This document shows positions 52,249 through 61,903 of a stretch of 64,000 nt of DNA, one piece after another. The first letter of the stretch is position 1. Each line of letters opens with the position of its first letter. Under the pieces are notes generated by a model that was given only the letters and a program-made list of their open reading frames with translations, did not search any database and had not been told where the DNA came from. Source of the DNA: Skermanella aerolata KACC 11604 (GTDB taxonomy: Bacteria; Pseudomonadota; Alphaproteobacteria; Azospirillales; Azospirillaceae); the NCBI RefSeq assembly GCF_000936425.1, contig NZ_AVFK01000034.1:1-64000 (forward strand). Reading direction: 5' to 3'. Position numbers and translations under genes: made by a program.

Positions 52249-52920
52249 TCATATCGGCGCTCCGGCCCGCTCGCTCCGGTAGATCGACCCGATATCGAGA
52301 TCCAGGCCGATGCTGCTGAGATTCAGGATTCCCGTCCCGAATTCCGGATGATCGGCCGGGCCACCCAGCATCGAATGGCGCGTTCCGGTCCGCCAGAACG
52401 CGGCCAACGGCAGGTCGGCGTGCAGGACGACGAATTCCTTCAATGAGCTGACATGGAGCAGCCGGCGGCCGATCGCCATTGAATCCTCGCCGGGCTCGCC
52501 GCTCAGGACCTCGATCGCCAGGACCAGCGGGGGCTGGGTGGTGTGAAACCAGTCCGGATCGGTTGTGACCGCGAGATCGACGATGAGGCAGGTGTTTTCG
52601 GCGTAGGGCCGGGCAGTGACCGAGACGCCGAGGCGGTGCGGCCCATCGATCTCTTTTAGGCAGCGGCTGATCAGCCCGCAGACCCTGGCGATCATCCGCG
52701 CTTGGAAGGCGCTGAGGGGCCACAGCGGGAACAGATGACCGTCCTGCAGCTCGAAGCCTTCCCGCTGGTCGCGCAGGTAGTCCCAGAGGTCGTGGGTTCC
52801 GCCGATATGCGGTGGCGGCGCATGGATCCAGATGTTGGGACGTTTCGCCGAAGTCTGTATCTTGTTGAGAAGCTCAACTGCTCGGTCCTCCGACGGCTGC
52901 CGGGATAGCACCTGGCCCAA
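52249..52920 (-). CDS. Uma2/DUF820-like endonuclease-fold protein
   Basis: 223 residues. The central part CLIVDLAVTTDPDWFHTTQP then PLVLAIEVLSGEPGEDSMAI matches the Uma2 (DUF820) pattern, in which an Asp before the hydrophobic strand and the Glu of the I/VEVLS strand are metal ligands. SLKEFVVLHADLPLAAFWR is the following strand/helix. The family is restriction-endonuclease-like with unknown biological role. The Lys of the canonical active site is not obvious here. The N-terminal part is longer than usual for the family. Confidence 0.6.
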   Translation of the reverse strand: MGQVLSRQPSEDRAVELLNKIQTSAKRPNIWIHAPPPHIGGTHDLWDYLRDQREGFELQDGHLFPLWPLSAFQARMIARVCGLISRCLKEIDGPHRLGVSVTARPYAENTCLIVDLAVTTDPDWFHTTQPPLVLAIEVLSGEPGEDSMAIGRRLLHVSSLKEFVVLHADLPLAAFWRTGTRHSMLGGPADHPEFGTGILNLSSIGLDLDIGSIYRSERAGAPI

Positions 52921-53391
52921 AGATTGGTAAAATTTCTAAGATTTCAATAGCTTGGCCGATTAATTCAAACTATATGCGGAATAATATGAAAGCTCGGTAT
53001 TTAAGATGCGTCGTGTTACAAGTTCCGATAACGAGCGATCACAGGAACCTGCCGGGTGTCGTTGCCGGGTAGTTCGTGTGAAAAGGCAGATTCTGGTGGG
53101 TTGAGCACCCTGTCACGCCCCATTTTGAAGCCCGGATCATGCGAAATCTTTGGGCCGTTCATACGAAAAGCTCGCCATCCGGATGTGGGGCATCACCGCA
53201 CGTTGTTGGAAAACAAGCTTTTTTTTCAAGAAGAGAGCCTCAGGACGTGGCCCAGCCAGGGACCTGACCGTTGCCCGACATTCCGCCGCGTCCTGACGCC
53301 GAAACGCCCTCGCGGTTCATCTCGTCCCAATCGGCCAGTCCCCACCGGCAGCAGGGGTACACCCGCCATCACCACCGCCGTGACGCTTAGG
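52921..53391. other. intergenic, no gene supported
   Basis: AT-rich at its left side (52930-53030) and GC-rich afterwards; short frames only. It may include promoter DNA for the Uma2-like gene and the recombination region of the resolvase. Confidence 0.4.
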
Positions 53392-53439
53392 TATTTTACC
53401 AAACAGCCATTTGCTGACAGCTGCCAGTTTGGTAAAATA
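53392..53439. promoter_or_regulatory. inverted repeat, putative recombinase (res) site
   Basis: Perfect 13-bp arms TATTTTACCAAAC and GTTTGGTAAAATA, 22 bases apart, centred about 80 bp upstream of the serine recombinase start. Such sites upstream of resolvase genes are where the enzyme binds for recombination and autorepression. Confidence 0.65.
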
Positions 53440-53494
53440 GCCTGACAGGGGGCTTTTCCTGTTCGAAAAGCTCACATCACCGGAGACTTCCATC

Positions 53495-54469
53495 ATGGCG
53501 CTGATCGGTTACGCCCGCGTGTCCACCGACGAGCAGACGACCGACCCGCAGATCGACGCACTGAGGACCGCCGGCTGCGCTGTCATTCACCGCGAACACG
53601 GTTCCGGCGGCGACCGGTCGCGCCCGGAGCTGAAGCGCGCCATCGAGCGCTGCGTTGGAGGCGATGTCCTGGTCGTGGTCCGCATCGACCGGCTGGCCCG
53701 CTCGCTCGCCCACCTGCTCGAGATCATCGAGACGCTCGATGCCCGGGGGGCGGGGTTCCGTTCGCTCGGCGACCCGATCGACACCACCAGCCCGCAAGGC
53801 CGCTTCACCTTGCAGATCCTCGGTGCCGTCGCCGAGTTCGAGCGCGCACTGATCCGGGAACGCACCAGGGCTGGCCTGAAGGCCGCCCGGGAGCGTGGCC
53901 GCATCGGCGGCAACCCAGGCCTCCGGCTTCGCTTGGACGCGGCCGTGCGTGCTGTTCATAGCGCCCGCGATGCCCGGCGCGACGCCGACGTGCTGCGGGT
54001 CGCCGACGACATCCTCCGTCACGTTCGGGAAATGCGTCCGGCCTATCCCTGGGAAACCGTGGCCCGCAGCCTCGACAGGGCAGGGGCGCGCCGCCCGGAT
54101 GGTGGTCGCTGGACCGGTCCGGCCCTGGCGCGTGCCGTGCGCCGACTGGTCCGCGACGGCTTCGTGGACGGGAACGTTCTGGAACGCACCCCGCGCCGCC
54201 GCGACACCGACGACCTGGTAACACTGGTCGCCATGGCGGTCAGGACGCTGAAGCCACCAACCCTGGCCAACATCGCCCGCCACCTCGAAGGGCTGCACTG
54301 CCGCACGCCACGCGGCGAAACCCAGTGGTCGGCGTCCTCGGTGCAGAATCTGCTGGCCCAGGCTGTCGCGCAGGGCCTTCTGGACGACCGGCCCCTTCCC
54401 GCACCGGATGCTCCGCGCCGGCGCGGCCGCCCGCCCAAATCGCTCAAATCCAGTATGACGCAAGGCTGA
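53495..54469 (+). CDS. serine recombinase (resolvase/invertase family)
   Basis: 324 residues. The N-terminal catalytic domain has IGYARVSTDEQ with nucleophile Ser10, RIDRLARSLAHLL (arginines at about 67-73), and SPQGRFTLQILGAVAEFERA then LIRERTRAGL, typical of resolvases. The C-terminal half is longer than in minimal resolvases: repeated helical segments (YPWETVARSLDRAGARRPDG, TPRGETQWSASSVQNLLAQA) and a terminal AT-hook-like RRRGRPPKS. It cuts and exchanges DNA at sites such as the inverted repeat upstream. No transposase accompanies it here, so it may serve plasmid multimer resolution. Confidence 0.88.
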   Translation: MALIGYARVSTDEQTTDPQIDALRTAGCAVIHREHGSGGDRSRPELKRAIERCVGGDVLVVVRIDRLARSLAHLLEIIETLDARGAGFRSLGDPIDTTSPQGRFTLQILGAVAEFERALIRERTRAGLKAARERGRIGGNPGLRLRLDAAVRAVHSARDARRDADVLRVADDILRHVREMRPAYPWETVARSLDRAGARRPDGGRWTGPALARAVRRLVRDGFVDGNVLERTPRRRDTDDLVTLVAMAVRTLKPPTLANIARHLEGLHCRTPRGETQWSASSVQNLLAQAVAQGLLDDRPLPAPDAPRRRGRPPKSLKSSMTQG

Positions 54470-54682
54470 CTCATTGCCGGGCGGGAAGCCCTCAGCGCTC
54501 CATACTGCGGTCGCTTAGAAATCCGGGCGCTGGCAGCGGTTATGTCCCGTCACGCCCCCTGGTTCAGACCTTTGATAGCGGTTGCCGAGGGTATGCGACG
54601 CTGCGTGAGGATCGTCCAAAATTCAGAGTCTTTGCGCGCCGGCCCAGTTCCCCTGACAATGCCCTGACACCATTGAAAGCGA

Positions 54683-55909
54683 ATGACCGGAATGTCGAAG
54701 GTGCAATGCGTCCGTACGATCCGCATCGCGGAGCGACCGAACCTCATCTGGGTAGAGATCGAGACGGATGAAAGACTGATCGGGCTGGGAGAGTCCTTTC
54801 GCGGTGTCCAGGCTGTCGAAGCGGTGATCCACGAGCAGATTGCACCCTGGCTGATCGGCCGCGTCTCCCGTCGCATCGAAGCAGTATCGCGCTACCTGAT
54901 GACGCCATATCTGGGATTTCACTGCACTGGAGCCGAGATGCGCGCCGCAAGCGCCATCGATCTGGCGCTCTGGGATCTCGCGGGAAAGCGTCACGGGATC
55001 CCGGTGCATGAGGCTCTGGGAGGAGCGATGCGCACGGAGATCCGCGCCTACAACACCTGCGCCGGCTACGCCTATAATACCGGCGGCGTTGGACGGCGGG
55101 AGAATTGCGCGACCGACACGGTGGTCGGCCCCTATGACGATCAGGTCGCCTTCATGCGCGATGCGGGCGGCTTGGCCGAGAGCCTTCTGTCGGAGGGCTT
55201 CACGGCCATGAAGATCTGGCCGCTCGACATCTACGCCGAAGCCTCGGGCGGTCAGATGATAAGCCTGTCTGATCTGAACGCCGGACTGGAGCCGTTCCGC
55301 CGGATCCGCGCCGCGGTCGGCGACCGGATCGACATCATGTGCGAGTTGCACAGCCTGTGGAGCGCCAATGCCGCTCTCCGGATCTGCCAGGCGCTCGAGG
55401 ATCTCAGCATCTTCTGGGTCGAGGACCCGATCGCAAAGATGAGCGACACCAGGGCGTTGGCCGACCTGCGCCGCCGGACGCGCGTGCCGATCTGCGGCAG
55501 CGAGACGCTGGGCGGCGCCGTGTCGTTTCGTCAGTTGCTGGAGGCTGACGCGGCCGATGTCATTATGCTCGACCTTGCCTGGTGCGGCGGGTTGACGGAG
55601 GGCCGGAAGATCGCCGCCCTGGCCGAAGCGCATGCCAGACCGCTGGCGCCGCACGACTGCACCGGACCAGTCACACTGATGGCCGGCCTGCAACTTGCCC
55701 TGCATGCACCGACCGCAATCTTCCAGGAGGTCGTGCGGGCACCGCTGGCCACATGGTACCGCGACCTCGTCACCGATCTTCCGGTGATCGTGAACGGTAT
55801 GGTGCAGGCGCCCGTCGCACCGGGCCTTGGAACATCCCTGTTGCCGGAGGTGCGCCACCGGCAGGACGTCCTGGTCTGCGAGTTCGGCGAATCGATGCCT
55901 CGCGGATGA
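54683..55909 (+). CDS. mandelate racemase/muconate lactonizing enzyme family protein
   Basis: 408 residues with the enolase-superfamily plan: N-terminal capping domain (WVEIETDERLIGLGESFRGV), then a barrel with AMKIWPLD (Lys on strand 2), the metal ligands in IMCELHSLW (strand 3), FWVEDPIA (strand 4) and ICGSETLGG (strand 5), and LAPHDCTGP supplying the histidine. Members remove a proton alpha to a carboxylate, usually dehydrating or racemising sugar acids; the exact substrate cannot be read from this. ATG codons at 54683 and 54692 are both possible. It stands alone downstream of the recombinase. Confidence 0.88.
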   Translation: MTGMSKVQCVRTIRIAERPNLIWVEIETDERLIGLGESFRGVQAVEAVIHEQIAPWLIGRVSRRIEAVSRYLMTPYLGFHCTGAEMRAASAIDLALWDLAGKRHGIPVHEALGGAMRTEIRAYNTCAGYAYNTGGVGRRENCATDTVVGPYDDQVAFMRDAGGLAESLLSEGFTAMKIWPLDIYAEASGGQMISLSDLNAGLEPFRRIRAAVGDRIDIMCELHSLWSANAALRICQALEDLSIFWVEDPIAKMSDTRALADLRRRTRVPICGSETLGGAVSFRQLLEADAADVIMLDLAWCGGLTEGRKIAALAEAHARPLAPHDCTGPVTLMAGLQLALHAPTAIFQEVVRAPLATWYRDLVTDLPVIVNGMVQAPVAPGLGTSLLPEVRHRQDVLVCEFGESMPRG

Positions 55910-55944
55910 CCCGATATCCGGATGAGATTTTCAGACGATGCTGA

Positions 55945-56470
55945 CTGACCACGTCACGCAAGCTGCGGCACCTTTGTACAGTAATTTCAATCAGCGCTGA
56001 AATAACGACGTCTAAAAAGGGCATTGATACTCCCCGGCTCCATGTCCTTATCGCTGCTGCGATGATCGGCATCGCGGCACTTGCCGCTTCCCGGGCTTTT
56101 GTCCCCCCAGTCGCTGAAACATACGGTCGGTCAGAGATACTCCTCCGGAAGAGAAGCGGGTGGACAGGCCGCCGCATCAGCGTCTGACGCACCGTCGGCC
56201 CCAGGATGAAGCTTGCGTCGCGCCGGAAGGTTGTGGCCAGCTACTAGCGCGCCCTCTGCCCTGCATCTGGCACGCAGGCAGCGGAAAGCCATGAACCACA
56301 GCTGGTTAGCTTCCGACCACCGGAACAGCCAGGCTGGCGCCGAGGGATGCTCGCGCTTGGCATTATCGAGCACCGCTTGGCCGACGGTCAAGCGTATGAC
56401 GGCCCTGATCGCGATGCGGGGCGCGTCGGGGACCTCATGATCCCAGGCGCGCCCCGCTTTTGACCGCCGC
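55945..56470. other. intergenic, no gene supported
   Basis: Overlapping short frames on both strands, none with convincing start or family match. Confidence 0.35.
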
Positions 56471-56572
56471 TCAGACGAACTGTGTGTCGCCGGCGGCCAG
56501 TTCCGTGACGCCGACCAGCTTGAAGGTCTCGGTGCCGCCTGCGTGCTTCAGGGTCCAGACGTCACCAGTGTG
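56471..56572 (-). pseudogene. C-terminal gene fragment
   Basis: The minus-strand frame ends with LHTGDVWTLKHAGGTETFKL then VGVTELAAGDTQFV before the stop at 56471; this looks like a beta-rich protein end. Upstream (above about 56572) it runs into the antisense of the exchanger remnant, so the rest is missing. Family unknown. Confidence 0.35.
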
Positions 56573-56767
56573 CAAATCTCCATCCCGATCGGGATCATCC
56601 ATTTCGACATCTGGATAATGGTCGCCACCGCCCTGCTCTTGGTGGCGTTCGAAACCACCGGCTGGCGCGTCACCCGCTGGGAAGGTGCGGCACTTCTGGC
56701 ATGTTATGGGGGATACATCGCGGTCCAGTTCTCTCCAGACGCCCGGGCGCTGCTTGGGATCGCATGA
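56570..56767 (+). pseudogene. C-terminal remnant of a CaCA-type cation exchanger
   Basis: The plus-strand frame reads SIPIGIIHFDIWIMVATALL, LVAFETTGWRVTRWEGAALL, ACYGGYIAVQFSPDARALLG, which corresponds to the last two membrane helices of Na+/Ca2+-exchanger-like (YrbG-type) proteins. The first about 270 residues are absent, replaced by the antisense fragment to the left. Non-functional. Confidence 0.6.
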
Positions 56768-56769
56768 AC

Positions 56770-57213
56770 GACTTGTCGCCCTGATCTCCCTTTGCCATGG
56801 TGCAGGCCAGCATCGTGTCCACGGGACATCCCTGTCCCCGCTCCCGCATCGCGCCGCCAACGCCGGAGACGATTTCGCCGATGATCCCGCCGATGGCGAT
56901 CCCGCTCATTCCCGTAGTCCCGTTTTGTTTCTGAGCCGGCTGAGCATACGGAAAGGTCGGATCAGCAGGTCAAGGCCCGCATCGCTGACGCCGTATCAGT
57001 CGAGCAGTTCCTGACGGACTTTCAGCACCTGGACCAGACCGAAGATCAACGGTTGAAGACCCTGCGCTATCGCCAGCAGACTCAGCGCGATAGGAACGGT
57101 CGAGGATCCTATGGCTGACAGTTCATCAAGTCTCACACGTCCTAGTATTTAGAAATACTTTACGCATCGCGTGTGACATGGTCGGCGTGATCATCCTATT
57201 TCACGAGGTTGAG
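56770..57213. other. intergenic with no intact gene
   Basis: Contains short coding-like pieces (for example a stretch near 56960-57080) but no complete gene. The DNA just before 57214 should hold the promoter of the RTX gene. Confidence 0.35.
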
Positions 57214-58623
57214 ATGAGCGACTACTCGCGTAAAACTTGGCCCATGATGGACAGTTCCATGCCCATCAATAGAACGACAGAAGCGACAGGAACGGACGGT
57301 CGCGATCAGTTCGATGGCAATGATTCCATCTCCACCGTCGCGCTCGGCAAAGGCGACGACGTTTATAGAGTAACCCTGGATCAGCAGGCGGTGGAGGCGC
57401 CCGGTGAGGGCACCGACATGTTCTGGCTGAACGCCCCAACCGGCGAAGCCCGAAGCGCAACGCCCTACCAGCTGCCCGAGAATGTTGAGCTCACCTACGT
57501 CAATGTCTGGGGCGCCGTCAATCTGATCGGCAGCAGTGGCGACAATGCCATCATTTTATCACGCGATGACGATATCATCGATGGCGGCAAGGGTGACGAT
57601 CTGCTGTGGGGCAACAACGGCCACGACCTGTTCATCGTTTCCGCCGGCAACGGCAATGACTCGCTGGTGGACTTCAATGTCGAACCCTGGCGTCAGGGCG
57701 GCAACTATGGGCCCGATAAGATGCAGCTCAACGGCTACGACTTTGCCGATTTCAGCGCCGTCGTCTCCGCCATGCGCGAGGAGCCCACGCTCGACATGGT
57801 GGGACGGCCGACTACCGACGTCATCCTCGACCTTGGGAATGGCGAACATCTGACCTTCTTCGACCGGACGATCGCCAGCTTCAGGGCTGAGGAGTTCGAT
57901 CTGAGCGGCTGCACCGGAGCTTCCGGACCACGGCCGTTCGACCTGCCGTCCAGCATACGCTGGGAATATGCCAGGCATGGCGGGGAGGGTGCCGATACCA
58001 TGATCAGCACCGACAATTCCTTCTACCTGCACCAGAAGTTCGATGGCAAGGGCGGCATCGACGTCATGGATGGCGGTCCCGGGGACGACATCTACGTGGT
58101 GGACAGCCTGCGCGGCGACACCGTCATCGAACGCGCAGGTTATGGCATCGATACCGTCATCAGCTGGGCCAGTCGCTACGCGCTGGCGGCCAATGTCGAG
58201 AACCTGGAGCAGCGCGGCACCTACACCTCGTGGATGACCGGCAACGACCTGGACAACCGCATCCTCGGCAACGACGCCAGGAACTTCATCCGCGGCGAAG
58301 CCGGCCGCGACATCATCACCGGTGGCGGTGGTGCCGATGACCTCCGGGGCGGCGCCGGAGGCGACATGTTCGTTTATGCCACCGCGAGCGACGGCGGTGA
58401 CACCATCCACGACTTCAAGCCGGGCGAGGACCTGATCGATCTCCGGCCGCTGTTCACCGGCGGCGATGCTGCGGCGGATCAGGTCCAACTGGCCCAGGTC
58501 GGTGCTTCAACGCAGATCCGGTTCGATGCGGATGGAGGAAGCACCGCTCAAGGCGTCCTGCTCGCCACCCTGATTGGTGTTGGCGTTAACGATCTAAATG
58601 CCGGCAATGGCCTGGTAGTCTGA
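57214..58623 (+). CDS. RTX calcium-binding secreted protein
   Basis: 469 residues from the ATG at 57214 (GAGGTTGAG upstream; codons from 57178 lack a ribosome binding site). Aspartate/glycine nonapeptide repeats occur in three groups: DDDIIDGGKGDDLLWGNNGH, DVMDGGPGDDIYVVDS and GRDIITGGGGADDLRGGAGG. The last about 90 residues (DTIHDFKPGEDLIDLRPLFT and following) match the C-terminal target domain of type I secretion substrates. No catalytic domain is visible. Likely exported and calcium-folded outside the cell; no ABC exporter genes are in the window. Confidence 0.85.
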   Translation: MSDYSRKTWPMMDSSMPINRTTEATGTDGRDQFDGNDSISTVALGKGDDVYRVTLDQQAVEAPGEGTDMFWLNAPTGEARSATPYQLPENVELTYVNVWGAVNLIGSSGDNAIILSRDDDIIDGGKGDDLLWGNNGHDLFIVSAGNGNDSLVDFNVEPWRQGGNYGPDKMQLNGYDFADFSAVVSAMREEPTLDMVGRPTTDVILDLGNGEHLTFFDRTIASFRAEEFDLSGCTGASGPRPFDLPSSIRWEYARHGGEGADTMISTDNSFYLHQKFDGKGGIDVMDGGPGDDIYVVDSLRGDTVIERAGYGIDTVISWASRYALAANVENLEQRGTYTSWMTGNDLDNRILGNDARNFIRGEAGRDIITGGGGADDLRGGAGGDMFVYATASDGGDTIHDFKPGEDLIDLRPLFTGGDAAADQVQLAQVGASTQIRFDADGGSTAQGVLLATLIGVGVNDLNAGNGLVV

Positions 58624-58740
58624 GGCATCGGAGGCTCGCACCAGGGTCGCCAAGCCTCTGGTGCGAGCTCTGCAAAGATAGGTTTGGGAATCCCGAATCC
58701 GCGCCAGGGCCGGCTGCGCTTGAACTAATCCTGCAATGCG

Positions 58741-58959
58741 TTAAAGCTTTCGCATGGCCCCGATAACCAATACAACAAGCACCAGAATCCAGATGGACAG
58801 CAATATACCGGGATGAGGATTGGCAAAGTATCCAACCCCGAGCATGATGCCGTTCAAGGATTTGAATGACACCGCGTAGCCGCCGCCCTCCGGCAAGGCC
58901 ATCTTTCCGGCGGCCAGGGTGACAACCACAAACCCCATTACGAGAATGATCATAAACAT
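58741..58959 (-). CDS. small membrane protein, 72 aa
   Basis: MFMIILVMGFVVVTLAAGKM is an N-terminal transmembrane helix. A second follows at GILLSIWILVLVVLVIGAMR. A TTG at 59013 would add 18 residues; start uncertain. Unknown function; convergent with the RTX gene. Confidence 0.5.
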   Translation of the reverse strand: MFMIILVMGFVVVTLAAGKMALPEGGGYAVSFKSLNGIMLGVGYFANPHPGILLSIWILVLVVLVIGAMRKL

Positions 58960-59117
58960 AGTATGAAAAACCGATAAGCGCAGATTTGTGAGGCATGGCC
59001 AGCTATCTGGCAAAACCAGACCTGGGCAGCGGCTCAGGACTATTCAGATTTCCAGCTCAGGGACACCAATTTTCGTGGCTCCGCTGTCTGCTGCACCATC
59101 CGCGGCATACACATCGA

Positions 59118-59774
59118 TCAGAGAGCGCCCCGGAATGTCAGATTGAGGCGCATGCGGCCGGTCTTTGGGTGCTCGCCGTCCTTCAGCGCTGGAATCCCAT
59201 GAAAGAAAAGGCGCGACGGTCCGCCCCAAACCGCGACGTCGCCATGACGAAGGGGATATGTGACAACCGGATCGCTTCGCTTCGAGCCGCCGAACTGGAA
59301 CGTTGCCGGCAGGCCGAGAGACACTGAGACGATGGGCTTGGCGAAGTCACGCTCGTCCTTGTCCTGATGGAGCGACAGCCGGGTTCCCGGTGTGTAGCGG
59401 TTGATCAGGCAAGCATCCGGTCGAAAGCCGGGATAGCCTGCTTCGGCGGCCGCCTCGGTCGCGAGCCGGGAAAAACTGTCGGGCATCGCGGGCCAGGGGC
59501 GCCGCGTTTCAGGATCGACCGGGTCATAGCGATAGCCGCTCCGGTCCGTCACCCAGCCGGCGGCGCCACAGTTGGTCATAGCCACGGACATGGCGTAGCC
59601 TCCCGGGGTGACCATGTTGCGGAAGGGGGATTGCGCCGCGATTTCAGTTATGGCACCCAGAAGCTCATCTTCGACCGGCAGGGCATAACCCCGCAGAAGC
59701 AACGCACCATCCCCCATCCTGAGGTGGGACGGTTGGCTGGGATCGGACAGGTCGGCGAACGGATCGTTTATCAT
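59118..59774 (-). CDS. alkB: AlkB-type Fe(II)/2-oxoglutarate DNA dealkylase
   Basis: 218 residues from the ATG at 59774. The iron-binding motif is LHQDKDERD (H136, D138) with the distal FFHGIP (H192). RMRLNLTFR (R209, R215) is the 2-oxoglutarate/substrate arginine motif of AlkB. Upstream YAMSVAMTNCGAAGWVTDRS and YRYDPVDP match the nucleotide-recognition lid. It repairs 1-methyladenine and 3-methylcytosine by oxidative demethylation. It is divergent from an AlkA-type glycosylase gene, forming an alkylation-repair pair. The alternative start at 59798 adds eight residues. Confidence 0.93.
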   Translation of the reverse strand: MINDPFADLSDPSQPSHLRMGDGALLLRGYALPVEDELLGAITEIAAQSPFRNMVTPGGYAMSVAMTNCGAAGWVTDRSGYRYDPVDPETRRPWPAMPDSFSRLATEAAAEAGYPGFRPDACLINRYTPGTRLSLHQDKDERDFAKPIVSVSLGLPATFQFGGSKRSDPVVTYPLRHGDVAVWGGPSRLFFHGIPALKDGEHPKTGRMRLNLTFRGAL

Positions 59775-59987
59775 CAGGTGTTCTCGTTTTATGATCACGG
59801 CCGATCATGCGCGAAAAGGGCACGACGTAGTTCTCCATTGGCAAGATGGTCTTGCCCACCGGCCTTCGCCACTCCCTGGGCGTTCACTCCTTGGGCTGGA
59901 GTGCATCATCTGCTATCGGATTCAGTTCTGGAGCGGCTCCTTTTCTGGGAACAAGGCTGTTTTGCGCAAAGACGGAAGGCCATCCTT
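59775..59987. promoter_or_regulatory. shared divergent promoter region alkB / glycosylase
   Basis: 213 bp separating the two alkylation-repair genes. It must contain both promoters. I see a TTTTGCGCAAAG palindromic core near 59960 but cannot say whether it is an Ada-type box. Confidence 0.5.
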
Positions 59988-60650
59988 ATGACCCCAGCTA
60001 TGAGCCATAAACCACGCTATGCACAGGCGGCGGAATTCCTGCGAAACGTGGATGAGGACTGGGCTTGCCTCGTCGATCTGGTCGGCCCCTGCACGCATGA
60101 CCCAAAAGCCGCGCGAGAGCCCTATGAGGCTCTGGTCCGGGCGATCGCCTATCAGCAGCTGACGGCAAAGGCGGGCGATGCGATCATCGCCCGGCTGAAA
60201 GCGCTCCGCCCGGGCTCGTCCTTCCCGACACTGGAACAGATCATCGTCGCTGAGTTCGACGCTCTGCGCGCCTGCGGCTTCTCCGGCAGCAAGATCGCGA
60301 CGATCAAGGCGATCTCCGAAGGCTCGCTTTCCGGCCTCGTGCCGTCGCGTGCGGCTGCCGCCGGGATGGACGACGAGGATCTCATCCGGCGCATCACCGC
60401 CATCAAGGGGATCGGGCGCTGGACGGTGGGAATGCTGCTGATGTACTCGCTGGAGCGCCCCGACATCCTGCCGGTGGACGACTTCGGCGTCCGCGAAAGC
60501 TACCGCCTGCTGAAGGGTCTTGGCGAGCAGCTCAAGCCCAGGGATCTGCGCGAGATCGGCAAGGCATGGTCGCCGTACCGGACGGTTGCGTCCTGGTATC
60601 TGTGGCGCGTCCCGCGCGAACGAGGGAGGGTGCTGCCGCAGAGCTCTTGA
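59988..60650 (+). CDS. DNA-3-methyladenine glycosylase (AlkA/HhH-GPD)
   Basis: 220 residues. The helix-hairpin-helix ITAIKGIGRWTVGMLLMYSL (about 137-156) is followed by the catalytic Asp in LPVDDFGVRESY (about 161-172). YEALVRAIAYQQLTAKAGDA is the conserved N-terminal segment of this family. It removes 3-methyladenine and related bases by base excision. Start at the ATG at 59988. Divergent partner is AlkB. The C-terminal RVPRERGRVLPQSS is slightly longer than usual. Confidence 0.9.
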   Translation: MTPAMSHKPRYAQAAEFLRNVDEDWACLVDLVGPCTHDPKAAREPYEALVRAIAYQQLTAKAGDAIIARLKALRPGSSFPTLEQIIVAEFDALRACGFSGSKIATIKAISEGSLSGLVPSRAAAAGMDDEDLIRRITAIKGIGRWTVGMLLMYSLERPDILPVDDFGVRESYRLLKGLGEQLKPRDLREIGKAWSPYRTVASWYLWRVPRERGRVLPQSS

Positions 60651-60751
60651 AGGGCAGTTATGCCATACAGCAGCCTCGCCACTTGCGACCGGTGCGTATT
60701 CCGCATCTCGCCCTGTTGATCTGTCGGGGAAACAAAAAATGGAAATGCATC

Positions 60752-61834
60752 ATGTCCAAATTTACTGAAAGCCACTGCCTGAGAAGCGGCTTTGCATCCT
60801 TCATCACGGCGGCTGTCATGTCCGTGACCGTCTGTTCCGGTGAAGCAGTTGCCGCGGATCTGCCGACCATCGCCATCATCGCCACAGGCGGCACCATCGC
60901 CATGAAGATCGATCCGGCGACAAACGCGCCGGTTCCTGCTCTGTCCGGCGAGGACCTGATTGCTGCGGTTCCCAAGCTGAAGGAAATCGCCAATGTGAAG
61001 GTGATCGAGTTCAGCAATGTCCCGAGCGACTACATGGGACCAGACCTTTGGCCCGGGCTGGCCAGAAAGGTCGATGAAGTCCTGGCCGATCCCGCCATTG
61101 CCGGCGCCATCATATCGCACGGGACGGACACCCTGGATCAGACGGCCTACTTTCTCGATCTGGCCGTCAGGAGCGACAAACCCGTCGTCGCCGTCGGCGC
61201 CCAGCGAAACGCCTCCGACTGGGACACCGATGGTCCCAGGAACCTTCTGAATGCCGCTCGGCAGGTGACGACACAGGGCGCCGGCGCGCTGGGCGTCACC
61301 ATCACGATGAACAACTACATCAATGCCGCCCGCGATGCCCGCAAGACCCACACCAGCAACGTCCAGACATTCAACTCGGGGGATATGGGCTACCTGGGAT
61401 ATGTCGATGAGGATCGCGTGGTATTCTCCCGGGCGCCGCTGAGGCGCCAGCACCTGGATCTGCCCGAGCAACTGCCGCGGGTCGATCTGATCGCGATGCA
61501 GGCCGGCAGCGATGGCCGCTACGTCAGGCATGCCGCCGACACGGGGTCCAAGGCAATCGTGATCGAGGCCTACGGCTGGGGCAATCTGAACGACGCCATG
61601 TACGACGCGATAGCCTTTGCCCGCGAGAAAGGCGTGATGGTCGTCATCGCAACCAAGGTCTACAACGGGCGAGCACTGCCGGTGTACGGCTTCAAGGGCG
61701 GCGGCGCCACCACCAAGAAGCTGGGTGCCGTGTTCGCGGACGACCTGACACCCGACAAGGCCCGGGTTCTGACGATGCTTGCCCTGCCTAAGGCCTCAAC
61801 CCCTGAAGCCCTCCAGGCCGTTTTCGACAAATAG
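60752..61834 (+). CDS. ansB: type II (periplasmic) L-asparaginase
   Basis: 360 residues from the ATG at 60752. An N-terminal signal (SGFASFITAAVMSVTVCSGE then AVAADLP) precedes the catalytic TGGTIA (about 45-50) and the second active-site motif HGTDTLDQTAYF (about 123-134). Later conserved pieces include GDMGYLGYVDEDRVVFSR and IEAYGWGNLND. It hydrolyses asparagine (perhaps also glutamine) to aspartate and ammonia in the periplasm. A terminator follows. Upstream codons from 60566 overlap the glycosylase gene and are not the start. Confidence 0.93.
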   Translation: MSKFTESHCLRSGFASFITAAVMSVTVCSGEAVAADLPTIAIIATGGTIAMKIDPATNAPVPALSGEDLIAAVPKLKEIANVKVIEFSNVPSDYMGPDLWPGLARKVDEVLADPAIAGAIISHGTDTLDQTAYFLDLAVRSDKPVVAVGAQRNASDWDTDGPRNLLNAARQVTTQGAGALGVTITMNNYINAARDARKTHTSNVQTFNSGDMGYLGYVDEDRVVFSRAPLRRQHLDLPEQLPRVDLIAMQAGSDGRYVRHAADTGSKAIVIEAYGWGNLNDAMYDAIAFAREKGVMVVIATKVYNGRALPVYGFKGGGATTKKLGAVFADDLTPDKARVLTMLALPKASTPEALQAVFDK

Positions 61835-61850
61835 ACCCTGCAGAAAAAGA

Positions 61851-61874
61851 GCCGCCCGGATCGTTCCGGGCGGC
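61851..61874. terminator. intrinsic-type terminator
   Basis: GCCGCCCGGA and TCCGGGCGGC form a tight 10-bp GC-rich stem with a short loop, 16 bases after the asparaginase stop; an A-run precedes it, so it can also serve the minus strand. Confidence 0.75.
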
Positions 61875-61903
61875 GAGGGAATTCGTTGGGGAGGAGCCAT
61901 CCA

